Assembly: GCA_964389495.1 (NCBI GenBank)
Contig: CAYMDU010000051.1
Span: 1-12,042 of the forward strand
Direction: 5' to 3'
DNA length: 12,042 bases
From: RGIG3009 sp964389495
GTDB taxonomy: Bacteria > Bacillota > Clostridia > Oscillospirales > Acutalibacteraceae
Made by a program: the position numbers and the translations under genes
Notes under the pieces: model-generated
Database searches by the model: none
Told to the model about the DNA's origin: nothing
The model's input: the letters and a program-made list of their open reading frames with translations, nothing else
Part shown: positions 6,908 to 12,042 of the stretch, piece by piece
Position numbering within the stretch: the first letter of the stretch is position 1
Layout: each line of letters begins with the position of its first letter

Positions 6908-8155
6908 ATGAAACACGATATAGTAATTGTCGGCGGCGGGCCTGCCGGCATGGCAGCCGCCGTGGCGGCCTACGACAGCGGCGTGCACGATGTGATTATT
7001 CTGGACCGCGAAGATGAACCGGGTGGTATTTTGCGTCAATGTATTCACAACGGCTTTGGTCTGCACCGATTGGGGCGTGAACTCACCGGCCCCGAATATG
7101 CCGCCGTGTATGCCGATCAAGTGAAAGAACGGGGCATTCCCGTGCTGTGTCAAACCACCGTCACTCATGTTTCACCGGAACGCCTTGTCACCGCGCAAAG
7201 CCGTCAGGGCCTGCTCACCATCGAAGCCAAAGCGGTAATTTTGGCCATGGGGTGCCGTGAGCGCAGTCGCGGTGCCCTCAATGTGTGCGGCACCCGTCCT
7301 GCCGGTGTATACAGCGCCGGCACGGCTCAGAAACTCATGAATTGCGAAGGATATCAAGTGGGGAAAAAAGTGGTGATCCTCGGTTCCGGAGATATTGGAC
7401 TGATTATGGCACGGCGCATGTCGCTGGAAGGTGCCAAAGTGGAAGCGGTTTGCGAACTGATGCCCTATTCCGGCGGCCTCACACGCAACATTGTTCAATG
7501 CTTGGAAGACTTTGGTATTCCGCTCTATTTGAGCCACACCGTGGCCGAAATTCACGGCAAAAAGCGCGTGGAAGGTGTTACCATTGCCGCCGTTGACGAG
7601 CAACGTCGCATTCGTCCCGAAACCAAACGCTACATTCCCTGCGACACACTGCTGCTTTCTGTGGGCTTAATCCCCGAAAACGAGCTCACCCGCTCAGCCG
7701 GTATTCCCATGGATCCTCTCACCAACGGAGCCGTTGTAGACGAACATCGCCAAACCGCCGTTCCCGGCATTTTCGCCTGCGGCAATGTACTGCAAGTGCA
7801 CGATTTGGTCGACTATGTTTCCGAAGAAGCCGAAATTGCCGGCCGCGGTGCCGCTGCTTTTGTTCAGGGCAACATTTTGCTGCAATCTGCCGTGGAAACC
7901 AAAGCCGGTAACGGCGTACGGTATGTCTTGCCTCAGCGTATACACACCGAAGGCACCGCGCCGATATCGCTGTTTTTTCGCGTAGCAGCCCCCACCGGTG
8001 CTTGCCGCTTGTCGGCTGTTTGTAGCGGCACGGTATTGGCCACCGCCAAGCGCATCAAAACCGCTCCCGGCGAAATGGAAACGCTCACCATTCCCGCCGA
8101 CAGACTGGGCGATATCACCGGTTCCGTAACCGTCATTCAGGAGGTGGAAGCATGA
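6908..8155 (+). CDS. GlpB-like FAD/NAD(P)-binding oxidoreductase subunit
   Basis: A 415-residue protein of the pyridine nucleotide-disulfide oxidoreductase fold. It has an FAD-binding motif GGGPAG (9-14), a second dinucleotide motif GSGDIG (159-164) and the FAD-closing segment VPGIFACGNVLQVHDLVDYV (285-304). The segments GGILRQCIHNGFGLHRLG (39-56) and CGTRPAGVYSAGTAQKLMN (127-145) are typical of the subunit that accompanies the GlpA-like protein in clostridial G3P clusters. About 95 residues follow the flavin fold. Its probable role is electron transfer between the GlpA-like flavoprotein and a nucleotide or other acceptor. The start at 6908 follows AGGAGGG (6894-6900), which overlaps the preceding stop; its own TGA overlaps the next ATG (8152-8155). 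The E. coli name glpB is avoided because the architecture is different. Confidence 0.85.
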   Translation: MKHDIVIVGGGPAGMAAAVAAYDSGVHDVIILDREDEPGGILRQCIHNGFGLHRLGRELTGPEYAAVYADQVKERGIPVLCQTTVTHVSPERLVTAQSRQGLLTIEAKAVILAMGCRERSRGALNVCGTRPAGVYSAGTAQKLMNCEGYQVGKKVVILGSGDIGLIMARRMSLEGAKVEAVCELMPYSGGLTRNIVQCLEDFGIPLYLSHTVAEIHGKKRVEGVTIAAVDEQRRIRPETKRYIPCDTLLLSVGLIPENELTRSAGIPMDPLTNGAVVDEHRQTAVPGIFACGNVLQVHDLVDYVSEEAEIAGRGAAAFVQGNILLQSAVETKAGNGVRYVLPQRIHTEGTAPISLFFRVAAPTGACRLSAVCSGTVLATAKRIKTAPGEMETLTIPADRLGDITGSVTVIQEVEA

Positions 8156-8499
8156 CCCGCACATTAACCTGCATCCTTTGCCCACGCGGTTGCACCCTAA
8201 CCGTCTCCGGCGATGGCACCGATTTCACCGTTTCGGGAAACAGCTGCCCGCGCGGCGAAAAATACGGTATAGAGGAGTGCACTCATCCCGTGCGAACCGT
8301 CACTTCCTCTGTTCGCGTGAACAATCGGGAAAACACCATGGTCTGCGTGAAAACAGCCACCCCCATTGCCAAAGAGGACATTTTCACCGTGATGAAACAC
8401 ATTCGTGCGGCACAGGCTGCCGCTCCGATACAACTGGGCGATGTTCTGCTGCGCAATATTGGCGGTACCGACATCATCGCCACCCGTTCTGTTAAATAA
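8152..8499 (+). CDS. DUF1667 cysteine-motif protein, third G3P-oxidation subunit
   Basis: A small 115-residue protein of the DUF1667 family, regularly found as the last gene after the two flavoproteins above. The N-terminus has a C-x2-C-x3-C motif (Cys7, Cys10, Cys14 in CILCPRGC) and a later Cys32 in SCPRGE, a spacing like that of small [4Fe-4S] domains, plus Cys43. The C-terminal half (PIAKEDIFTVMKHIRAA) is a conserved fold with no obvious cofactor motif. It probably serves as an electron-carrying or cluster-bearing subunit in place of E. coli GlpC, to which it has no visible similarity. Start by ATGA overlap with the preceding gene, with AGGAGGTGG (about 8139-8147) inside that gene's end. 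The function is inferred from context; the family call is firm. Confidence 0.85.
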   Translation: MTRTLTCILCPRGCTLTVSGDGTDFTVSGNSCPRGEKYGIEECTHPVRTVTSSVRVNNRENTMVCVKTATPIAKEDIFTVMKHIRAAQAAAPIQLGDVLLRNIGGTDIIATRSVK

Positions 8500-8508
8500 T
8501 TGGCGAAA

Positions 8509-8544
8509 AACGCCGCTCGAACTATTGAAAATTCGGGCGGCGTT
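8509..8544 (+). promoter_or_regulatory. Inverted repeat spanning the -35 region of the phosphatase-family gene
   Basis: Arms 8509-8521 and 8532-8544 pair over 13 positions with one G-U, separated by a 10-base loop. It lies just after the stop of the DUF1667 gene but has no U-tract behind it; instead the -10 box follows. It could slow or end the glp transcript, or be an operator for the next promoter. The structure is seen, the role is open. Confidence 0.5.
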
Positions 8545-8553
8545 CGCTATAAT
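8525..8553 (+). promoter_or_regulatory. Promoter of the EEP-family gene
   Basis: TTGAAA (8525-8530) and TATAAT (8548-8553) with a 17-bp spacer. The -35 box lies at the loop end of the inverted repeat at 8509-8544 and the -10 box just beyond its right arm. Transcription would start near 8560, about 20 bases before the ATG at 8581. Confidence 0.7.
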
Positions 8554-8580
8554 AAAGGTATCGAAAAGGAGCTGTTTGCT

Positions 8581-9357
8581 ATGCGTGAATTTCACATTGT
8601 CACCTTTAATATCCGCTGCCCGTGGGAAGGCGATGGCATCAACACCATCTCTCACCGCTTGGGAAGCATCTTAACCAAACTGGACGAAGAACAGCCGGAC
8701 ATAGTTTGCTTTCAGGAATGTGTTGAAAAAACTGCCGATTTCCTCAAATGGCACCTGCCGGACTATGAAGTGATTTACAACGGGCGCTTGGAAAATTACA
8801 ATGGCGAAGGGCTCATCACGGCGTTGCGGAGCGACACCGTGCAACTCATGGCCAACGACTTTTTCTGGTTATCCCCCACGCCCCACATTCCCGCTTCCCG
8901 CTTTGAAATTCAAAGCCCCTGCCCGCGCATCACACAATCCGTTTTGGTACGCCGATTGGACACCATGCAACCACTTTGGATATACAACAATCATCTGGAT
9001 CACATCAGCGACCAAGCGCGTATTTTGGGGATTCAACAAGCGCTGGCACGCGTTGCAGGCGACCAAGTGCGTTGCGCCGCACCGGTGTTCATCATGGGCG
9101 ATTTCAATGCTGTGCCAAACAGTGAAACCATCCGTTTTTGTGATAACTACGACAAATTGCCGCTGGTGAATCTCACAGCCGGCATCGGAACCACTTTTCA
9201 CGACTACGGCCGGCAACCGCAGTATGAACAAATTGATTACATCTACACCGACACCGCCACGGCCAAGCAACCACACACCGTCACCAAATGGCAAGATGAG
9301 CAAGACGGCATTTATCTTTCCGACCATTATCCGGTTTGTCTAACACTCTCCTGCTAA
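8581..9357 (+). CDS. Endonuclease/exonuclease/phosphatase-family hydrolase
   Basis: A 258-residue protein covering the whole EEP fold (PF03372) and little else. All catalytic landmarks are present: Asn10 (TFNIR), Glu46 in DIVCFQE, His138 (NNHLDH), Asp174 and Asn176 in MGDFNAVP, Asp219 (QIDYIY) and the terminal Asp248-His249 pair in LSDHYP. Members are Mg-dependent phosphodiesterases or phosphatases acting on DNA, inositol phosphates, sphingomyelin or cyclic nucleotides. The QIDYIYT and GTTFHDYG segments resemble the stand-alone bacterial members annotated simply as EEP-family proteins, so the substrate cannot be named. There is no signal peptide, hence it is cytoplasmic. The start at 8581 follows AAAGGAG (8565-8571) by 9 bases; an in-frame start at 8500 would run through the promoter. 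It is monocistronic, between its own promoter and the terminator at 9376. Confidence 0.9.
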   Translation: MREFHIVTFNIRCPWEGDGINTISHRLGSILTKLDEEQPDIVCFQECVEKTADFLKWHLPDYEVIYNGRLENYNGEGLITALRSDTVQLMANDFFWLSPTPHIPASRFEIQSPCPRITQSVLVRRLDTMQPLWIYNNHLDHISDQARILGIQQALARVAGDQVRCAAPVFIMGDFNAVPNSETIRFCDNYDKLPLVNLTAGIGTTFHDYGRQPQYEQIDYIYTDTATAKQPHTVTKWQDEQDGIYLSDHYPVCLTLSC

Positions 9358-9375
9358 AACCAATGGAAAACTGCC

Positions 9376-9408
9376 AAAAGAGTCTTCCGTCCGGGAAGGC
9401 TCTTTTTT
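9376..9408 (+). terminator. Intrinsic terminator after the EEP-family gene
   Basis: Arms 9376-9388 and 9394-9406 form a 13-bp stem with one G-U and a 5-base loop, and the right arm runs into six T residues (9403-9408). It lies 18 bases after the stop codon and just before the next promoter, a textbook rho-independent form. Its A-run on the left makes it potentially bidirectional. Confidence 0.88.
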
Positions 9409-9413
9409 GCGTA

Positions 9414-9442
9414 TTGACAAAAGCAATAAAGCAGTATATAAT
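9414..9442 (+). promoter_or_regulatory. Consensus sigma-A promoter for the DUF3795 gene
   Basis: TTGACA (9414-9419) and TATAAT (9437-9442) with a 17-bp spacer, a full consensus match. Transcription should start near 9449 and give a leader of about 60 bases. The -10 context TATATAAT(A/G)AAAC is nearly the same as that of the promoter at 2911. Confidence 0.85.
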
Positions 9443-9451
9443 AAAACTGAT

Positions 9452-9477
9452 GTTGCGGAACAACTGTTGCAAAACAG
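9452..9477 (+). promoter_or_regulatory. Small hairpins in the DUF3795 leader
   Basis: CTGTT (9464-9468) and AACAG (9473-9477) close a GCAA loop, a GNRA-type tetraloop. An alternative stem GTTG/CAAC (9452-9455 with 9461-9464) overlaps it by one base. TGTTGC is repeated directly at 9451-9456 and 9465-9470. The position between start of transcription and ribosome site suggests a structured leader; regulation is not demonstrated. Confidence 0.4.
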
Positions 9478-9488
9478 CTGACTCACAA

Positions 9489-9503
9489 AAAGTAAAGGAG
9501 CGT
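9489..9503 (+). repeat. Shared 15-base leader element, copy 2
   Basis: Identical to 2953-2967 (AAAGTAAAGGAGCGT) and containing the ribosome site of the DUF3795 gene. TGACTCA lies at 9479-9485, four bases upstream of it. Confidence 0.75.
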
Positions 9504-9509
9504 CATACC

Positions 9510-9953
9510 ATGAAAAAAGCTATCTGCGGTGCCAACTGTACCGAATGTCCATCCAACGCAACCTGCCCCGGCTGTACCGAAACAAACGGTTGCCCGTTCG
9601 GAAAACCATGTTTTGTGGCAAACTATATCGGAACCGGCGGCATGGAAAACTGGCAATTGTTCAAAAAGGGCATTGTGGAAGAAATCAACGCATTGTCTAT
9701 TGACGGAATGGAAGAAGTCACCGAGCTTTATCCGTTGGCGGGGCGCTTTGTCAATTTGGACTACCCCATTCCCGGTGGCACGGTGAAATTTTTGAAGGAC
9801 GATGAAATGTATCTGGGCGCACAGGTTAGAAATCTGTTTGACAACAGCGGGAAAACCTGTTTCGGTGTGGTTGCGCGGGAAGATTTTATTTTGATTTGCA
9901 GCTACAACGAAAACGGTGAGAATCCCGAATTGATTTTGTATAAACACCGATAA
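9510..9953 (+). CDS. DUF3795-family cysteine-rich protein
   Basis: A 147-residue soluble protein. The first 35 residues carry seven cysteines (Cys6, 10, 13, 19, 22, 28, 34; pattern CGANCTECPSNATCPGC) as in DUF3795 proteins, where they probably bind zinc or an iron-sulfur cluster. The rest is an alpha/beta region with a WQLFKKGIVEEINAL helix (about 49-63), the YPLAGRFVNLDYPIPGG strand pair and a YLGAQV segment, which together recur in clostridial homologues of this size. The biochemical role is not known to me. The start at 9510 follows AAAGGAG (9494-9500) by 9 bases and fits the conserved N-terminal cysteine motif; an in-frame start at 9336 would run through terminator and promoter. It has its own consensus promoter and structured leader. 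No terminator is obvious after it, so read-through into the GNAT leader is possible. Confidence 0.82.
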   Translation: MKKAICGANCTECPSNATCPGCTETNGCPFGKPCFVANYIGTGGMENWQLFKKGIVEEINALSIDGMEEVTELYPLAGRFVNLDYPIPGGTVKFLKDDEMYLGAQVRNLFDNSGKTCFGVVAREDFILICSYNENGENPELILYKHR

Positions 9954-9987
9954 TCGGCCAAAAGGCTTGATTATATAAAAATCAGTA

Positions 9988-10107
9988 ACGGAGATTGCTT
10001 TTTGAAAAAGACAATCAAAACCGTGGAGATTGTACGCTAACGGGAGGTTGGCGTAATACAATTTCCACGCAAACCTCCCACATTGTCGGTCAACAATTTT
10101 CAGGAGG
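9988..10107 (+). promoter_or_regulatory. Structured leader of the GNAT gene, candidate translational switch
   Basis: Several exclusive pairings are visible. Hairpin C: 9993-10003 with 10005-10016, a stem of about 10 bp with one bulge. Hairpin A: 10022-10037 with 10051-10069, 16 pairs including one G-U and a 3-base bulge. Hairpin B: GGGAGGTT (10042-10049, the loop of A) with AACCTCCC (10072-10079), 8 perfect pairs extendable by GCG/CGC. The CCTCC at 10074-10078 can also pair with the Shine-Dalgarno GGAGG at 10103-10107, enclosing a small ATTGT/ACAAT stem (10082-10097). So pairing of 10072-10079 with the A loop would free the ribosome site, and its release would mask it. No known riboswitch class was recognised. 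The pairings are seen; switching is inferred. Confidence 0.5.
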
Positions 10108-10114
10108 AAAAATA

Positions 10115-10741
10115 ATGAATAACCATGACTGCACTATTCGTTTGGAAAGAAAAGAAGAACACCGAGATGTGGAAAATTTGGTCAGAGAAGCTTTTTGGAA
10201 TGTCTATCGTCCGGGTTGCTTAGAACACTATGTTTTGCACGAAATGCGAAGTTGTCCCCTTTTCATTGCCGAACTGAACTTTGTTCTCGAAAAGGGCGGC
10301 AAAATCATCGGTCAAAATGTATTTGTTCATGCGGCAATCACGGCAGACGACGGCAGAAAAATTCCCGTGGCCGCCATGGGGCCACTCTGCATTGCACCCG
10401 AATTCAAAAGACAAGGCTACGGTAAGATTTTGCTGGATTACACAACAGCAAAAGCCAAGGCCTATGGTATCAAGGCCCTTTGTGTTGAAGGAAGCATAGA
10501 TTTCTACGGCAAAAGCGGGTTTGACTATGCAAGCAACTTCGGCATCCGCTATCACGGGCTGCCAAGCGATGCCGACGCTTCCTTCTTTCTCTGCAAAGAA
10601 CTGAAAGAAGGATATCTTAACGACATCACCGGCGAATATACTCCACTCGCATGTTACTTTGTGGACGAAGAAAAAGCTCAAAAATTCGACAACATGTTTC
10701 CTGCAAAAGAAAAGCTGAAACTCGACAGTCAGATTTTCTAA
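10115..10741 (+). CDS. GNAT-family N-acetyltransferase
   Basis: A 208-residue cytoplasmic acetyltransferase. Motif A, the acetyl-CoA pyrophosphate loop, is RQGYGK (99-104) in the context AAMGPLCIAPEFKRQGYGK, followed by an alpha helix and the VEGSIDFYGKSGFDYA segment (about 124-140) of motif B. The N-terminal REAFWNVYRPG and the VFVHAAI strand resemble the YhbS-like group, predicted to acetylate small molecules or protein N-termini. The C-terminal extension (about 150-208) has a YLNDITGEYTP segment found in the same subgroup. Its substrate is unknown. The ATG at 10115 follows AGGAGG (10102-10107) by 7 bases; the in-frame upstream start at 9995 would translate through the leader hairpins. It lies 161 bases after the DUF3795 gene and before a GC-rich hairpin terminator. 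Confidence 0.88.
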   Translation: MNNHDCTIRLERKEEHRDVENLVREAFWNVYRPGCLEHYVLHEMRSCPLFIAELNFVLEKGGKIIGQNVFVHAAITADDGRKIPVAAMGPLCIAPEFKRQGYGKILLDYTTAKAKAYGIKALCVEGSIDFYGKSGFDYASNFGIRYHGLPSDADASFFLCKELKEGYLNDITGEYTPLACYFVDEEKAQKFDNMFPAKEKLKLDSQIF

Positions 10742-10753
10742 CCAACAAGTAGC

Positions 10754-10800
10754 CAGGCGGCCATGCTGCAAAAGCCGTATGGCCGCCTGCTTTGATTCTT
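10754..10800 (+). terminator. Hairpin terminator after the GNAT gene
   Basis: CAGGCGGCCAT-type arms at 10754-10764 and 10779-10789, 11 near-perfect pairs with a 14-base loop, starting 12 bases after the stop codon. The tail CTTTGATTCTTT is T-rich but interrupted, so it may be leaky. The Shine-Dalgarno of the next gene begins at 10803, directly after it, which suggests some read-through supplies the genes downstream. Confidence 0.65.
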
Positions 10801-10813
10801 TCGGAGGCTTACA

Positions 10814-11029
10814 ATGAATAACTATGCCACTCTATGGGAGTACATAAGCAGCTGCAAGGAAAGCAATATCACCTTAACTTTTAAAAGGATCAGTGAAATA
10901 ACCGGCAGTCACCTTGACCATTCCTTCTTGCGATATAAAAAAGAACTGGCGGAATACGGTTACACAGTCAAAAAATTTTTGATAAAAGAACAGAAAGTGA
11001 CATTTGAAAAATGCAGAAGAAACCTTTAA
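10814..11029 (+). CDS. Small basic conserved protein of unknown function
   Basis: A 71-residue lysine-rich protein, AT-rich compared with the left part of the window. The layout LWEYI..., ITLTFKRISEITG and a central DHSFLRYKKELAEYGYTVKKF matches a small protein family common in Bacillota, in which a 'LTFxEIxxIxG' helix-turn is followed by a 'YKKEL.EYGY' segment. The pattern is suggestive of a small nucleic-acid-binding or winged-helix-like fold, but I know of no established function. The ATG at 10814 follows GGAGG (10803-10807) by 6 bases. Its last 19 bases overlap the start of the alpha/beta hydrolase gene in another frame, so the two are probably translated together. Confidence 0.75.
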   Translation: MNNYATLWEYISSCKESNITLTFKRISEITGSHLDHSFLRYKKELAEYGYTVKKFLIKEQKVTFEKCRRNL

Positions 11030-11673
11030 TTCTATATATTCACGGCAAAGGAGGTACCGTAAAGGAAACTGAACACTATAAGCCACTGTTTCCCGCCTGT
11101 GATGTGGTTGGACTTGACTATCAAGCCGACACGCCCTGGGACGCAAAGACCGAATTTACGGCGGCATTTCAAGCAATTTCAAAAAGGTATAACCACATAT
11201 TTCTGATCGCCAACAGTATCGGTGCCTATTTTTCCATGTGCGCTCTACCGCAGGAGAAAATCGAAAGCGCGTATTTCATCTCCCCCATCGTGGATATGGA
11301 AAAACTGATTGGCAATAGGATGGCTTGGGCAAATGTGACCGAAAATGAATTGCGTGAAAAGAATACCGTCGAAACAGCGTTCGGAGAACCCCTGTCGTGG
11401 GACTATCTGTGCTATGTGCACAGCCACCCCATTGATTGGACTGTACCAACAAACATTCTGTACGGTGGGCAAGACAATTTGACCGACAGAGAAACCATAA
11501 CCACCTTTGCCAATGCCCATCAATTTTCTTTAACTATTATGGAAAACGGTGAGCACTGGTTCCACACATCGGAGCAAATGCAATTTTTGGACAATTGGAT
11601 CACGGCATGTTCCCATAAACCACTACATCAATGCCACAAAGGAACAACCGACAAAAGGAGCAATCAGGCATGA
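11011..11673 (+). CDS. Alpha/beta-fold hydrolase
   Basis: A 220-residue cytoplasmic hydrolase. The N-terminal strand LILYIHGKGG (6-15) supplies the oxyanion loop. The nucleophile elbow is ANSIG (67-71) with Ser69, an alanine replacing the first glycine of G-x-S-x-G. The acid is probably Asp155 (YGGQDNLTD) and the base His182 or His185 in GEHWFH. This gives a full triad and suggests an esterase or related hydrolase; the substrate is unknown. The last 20 residues lie beyond the fold and coincide with the ribosome site (11654-11660) of the next gene. The ATG at 11011 lies inside the end of the preceding gene with only a weak ribosome site, so it likely relies on coupling. Its TGA overlaps the next ATG (11670-11673). 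Confidence 0.85.
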   Translation: MQKKPLILYIHGKGGTVKETEHYKPLFPACDVVGLDYQADTPWDAKTEFTAAFQAISKRYNHIFLIANSIGAYFSMCALPQEKIESAYFISPIVDMEKLIGNRMAWANVTENELREKNTVETAFGEPLSWDYLCYVHSHPIDWTVPTNILYGGQDNLTDRETITTFANAHQFSLTIMENGEHWFHTSEQMQFLDNWITACSHKPLHQCHKGTTDKRSNQA

Positions 11674-12042
11674 AATCAAGATTTGAGGCCACACGCCGAT
11701 GGCTGATTTTTTGGACACTGTTCATCGGTATCGGTGCGGTAGCAGGCGCAACCTGCATGATTTTTGATTCCAGCGGCAGATCGTTGCATATGGATGCCAT
11801 GCTCCCTTATTTTCAGGTTTTGCCATTGGCCTCGGTATTGTTTCAGGACTTCACCTTTTCCGGCTGGGCATTGCTCATCGTCAATGGGCTGTCCAATTTA
11901 ACAGCAGCGGGACTGCTGCTGGCAAGAAAAAGAGCCGGCGTGGTGCTGGGCAGCATATTCGGTGTGACACTAATGCTGTGGATCGATATTCAGTTTTATA
12001 TGTTTCCCCTGAACTTCATGTCCACCGCCTACTTTCTCTTCG
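11670..12042 (+). CDS. Multi-pass membrane protein, 3' end outside the window
   Basis: The first 124 residues of a hydrophobic protein, open to the end of the window. Three membrane segments are visible at about residues 11-31, 64-85 and 90-110, with conserved-looking features between them: MDAMLPYFQVLPLASVLFQD in the loop after the first segment, and FYMFPLNFMSTAYF near the cut. The pattern resembles a small uncharacterised membrane protein family of Bacillota; no transport or enzyme motif is seen. The ATG at 11670 overlaps the stop of the hydrolase gene (ATGA) and follows AAAGGAG (11654-11660) by 9 bases, so start and coupling are well supported. The gene is too short for inclusion as a complete reading frame here because it is truncated by the window edge. 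Confidence 0.8.
   Translation, partial: MKSRFEATRRWLIFWTLFIGIGAVAGATCMIFDSSGRSLHMDAMLPYFQVLPLASVLFQDFTFSGWALLIVNGLSNLTAAGLLLARKRAGVVLGSIFGVTLMLWIDIQFYMFPLNFMSTAYFLF

Noticed and set aside
9971..9980. TATATAAA as a -10 box for the GNAT gene
   Set aside because: No acceptable -35 hexamer lies 16-18 bases upstream and no extended -10 TG is in place, so a separate promoter is not supported.
10022..10079. A complete H-type pseudoknot formed by hairpin A and the 8-bp loop pairing together
   Set aside because: Only two bases (10070-10071) would have to cross a 16-bp stem, which is not possible; the pairings are treated as alternatives.

Overview
The window looks like a chromosomal segment from a Gram-positive anaerobe of the Bacillota, most likely class Clostridia (Oscillospirales-like gut lineages fit). 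This is inferred from strong purine-rich Shine-Dalgarno sites, sigma-A-type promoters with 17-bp spacers, a GlpP-type antiterminator with the clostridial glycerol-3-phosphate (G3P) oxidation cluster, an LCP-like envelope protein and a lipobox lipoprotein. No rRNA, tRNA, insertion sequence, phage gene or CRISPR array was seen. There is no gene-free stretch over 300 bases; the longest gaps are about 160 bases (9954-10114) and 150 bases (9358-9509), and both hold regulatory structure.

Positions 1-2863 (minus strand) carry an envelope-type group: a LolD/MacB-class ABC ATPase, a membrane-anchored degenerate LCP-like protein joined to it by an ATGA overlap, and 107 bases further on a transglutaminase-like lipoprotein. 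No permease accompanies the ATPase. A good leftward promoter overlaps the end of the lipoprotein gene and drives something outside the window.

Positions 2911-4774 (plus) hold an acyltransferase of the two-domain GNAT-like family behind a consensus promoter, then a PhnP-like metallo-beta-lactamase-fold phosphodiesterase.

Positions 4778-8499 (plus) form the core operon: consensus promoter, a leader with a long terminator-like hairpin, glpP, a GlpA-like flavoprotein with a C-terminal BFD-type iron-sulfur domain, a GlpB-like flavoprotein, and a small DUF1667 cysteine protein. Spacing is tight (SD overlapping a stop codon, then an ATGA overlap). The expected logic is that GlpP bound to G3P lets transcription pass the leader hairpin, and the three downstream proteins oxidise G3P to dihydroxyacetone phosphate and pass electrons on. 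glpK and glpF are not in the window.

Positions 8525-9408 hold a single-gene unit for an endonuclease/exonuclease/phosphatase-family enzyme, with its own promoter (embedded in an inverted repeat) and a clear intrinsic terminator.

Positions 9414-12042 are a more AT-rich accessory stretch: a cysteine-rich DUF3795 protein with its own promoter and structured leader; a GNAT acetyltransferase behind an unusual leader with mutually exclusive hairpins and an internal anti-Shine-Dalgarno (a candidate translational switch); and a tightly overlapping trio of a small basic protein, an alpha/beta hydrolase and a membrane protein cut by the window end. The most original signals are the 9988-10107 leader, the glpP leader hairpin, and a promoter/leader cassette shared by 2911-2967 and 9414-9503.
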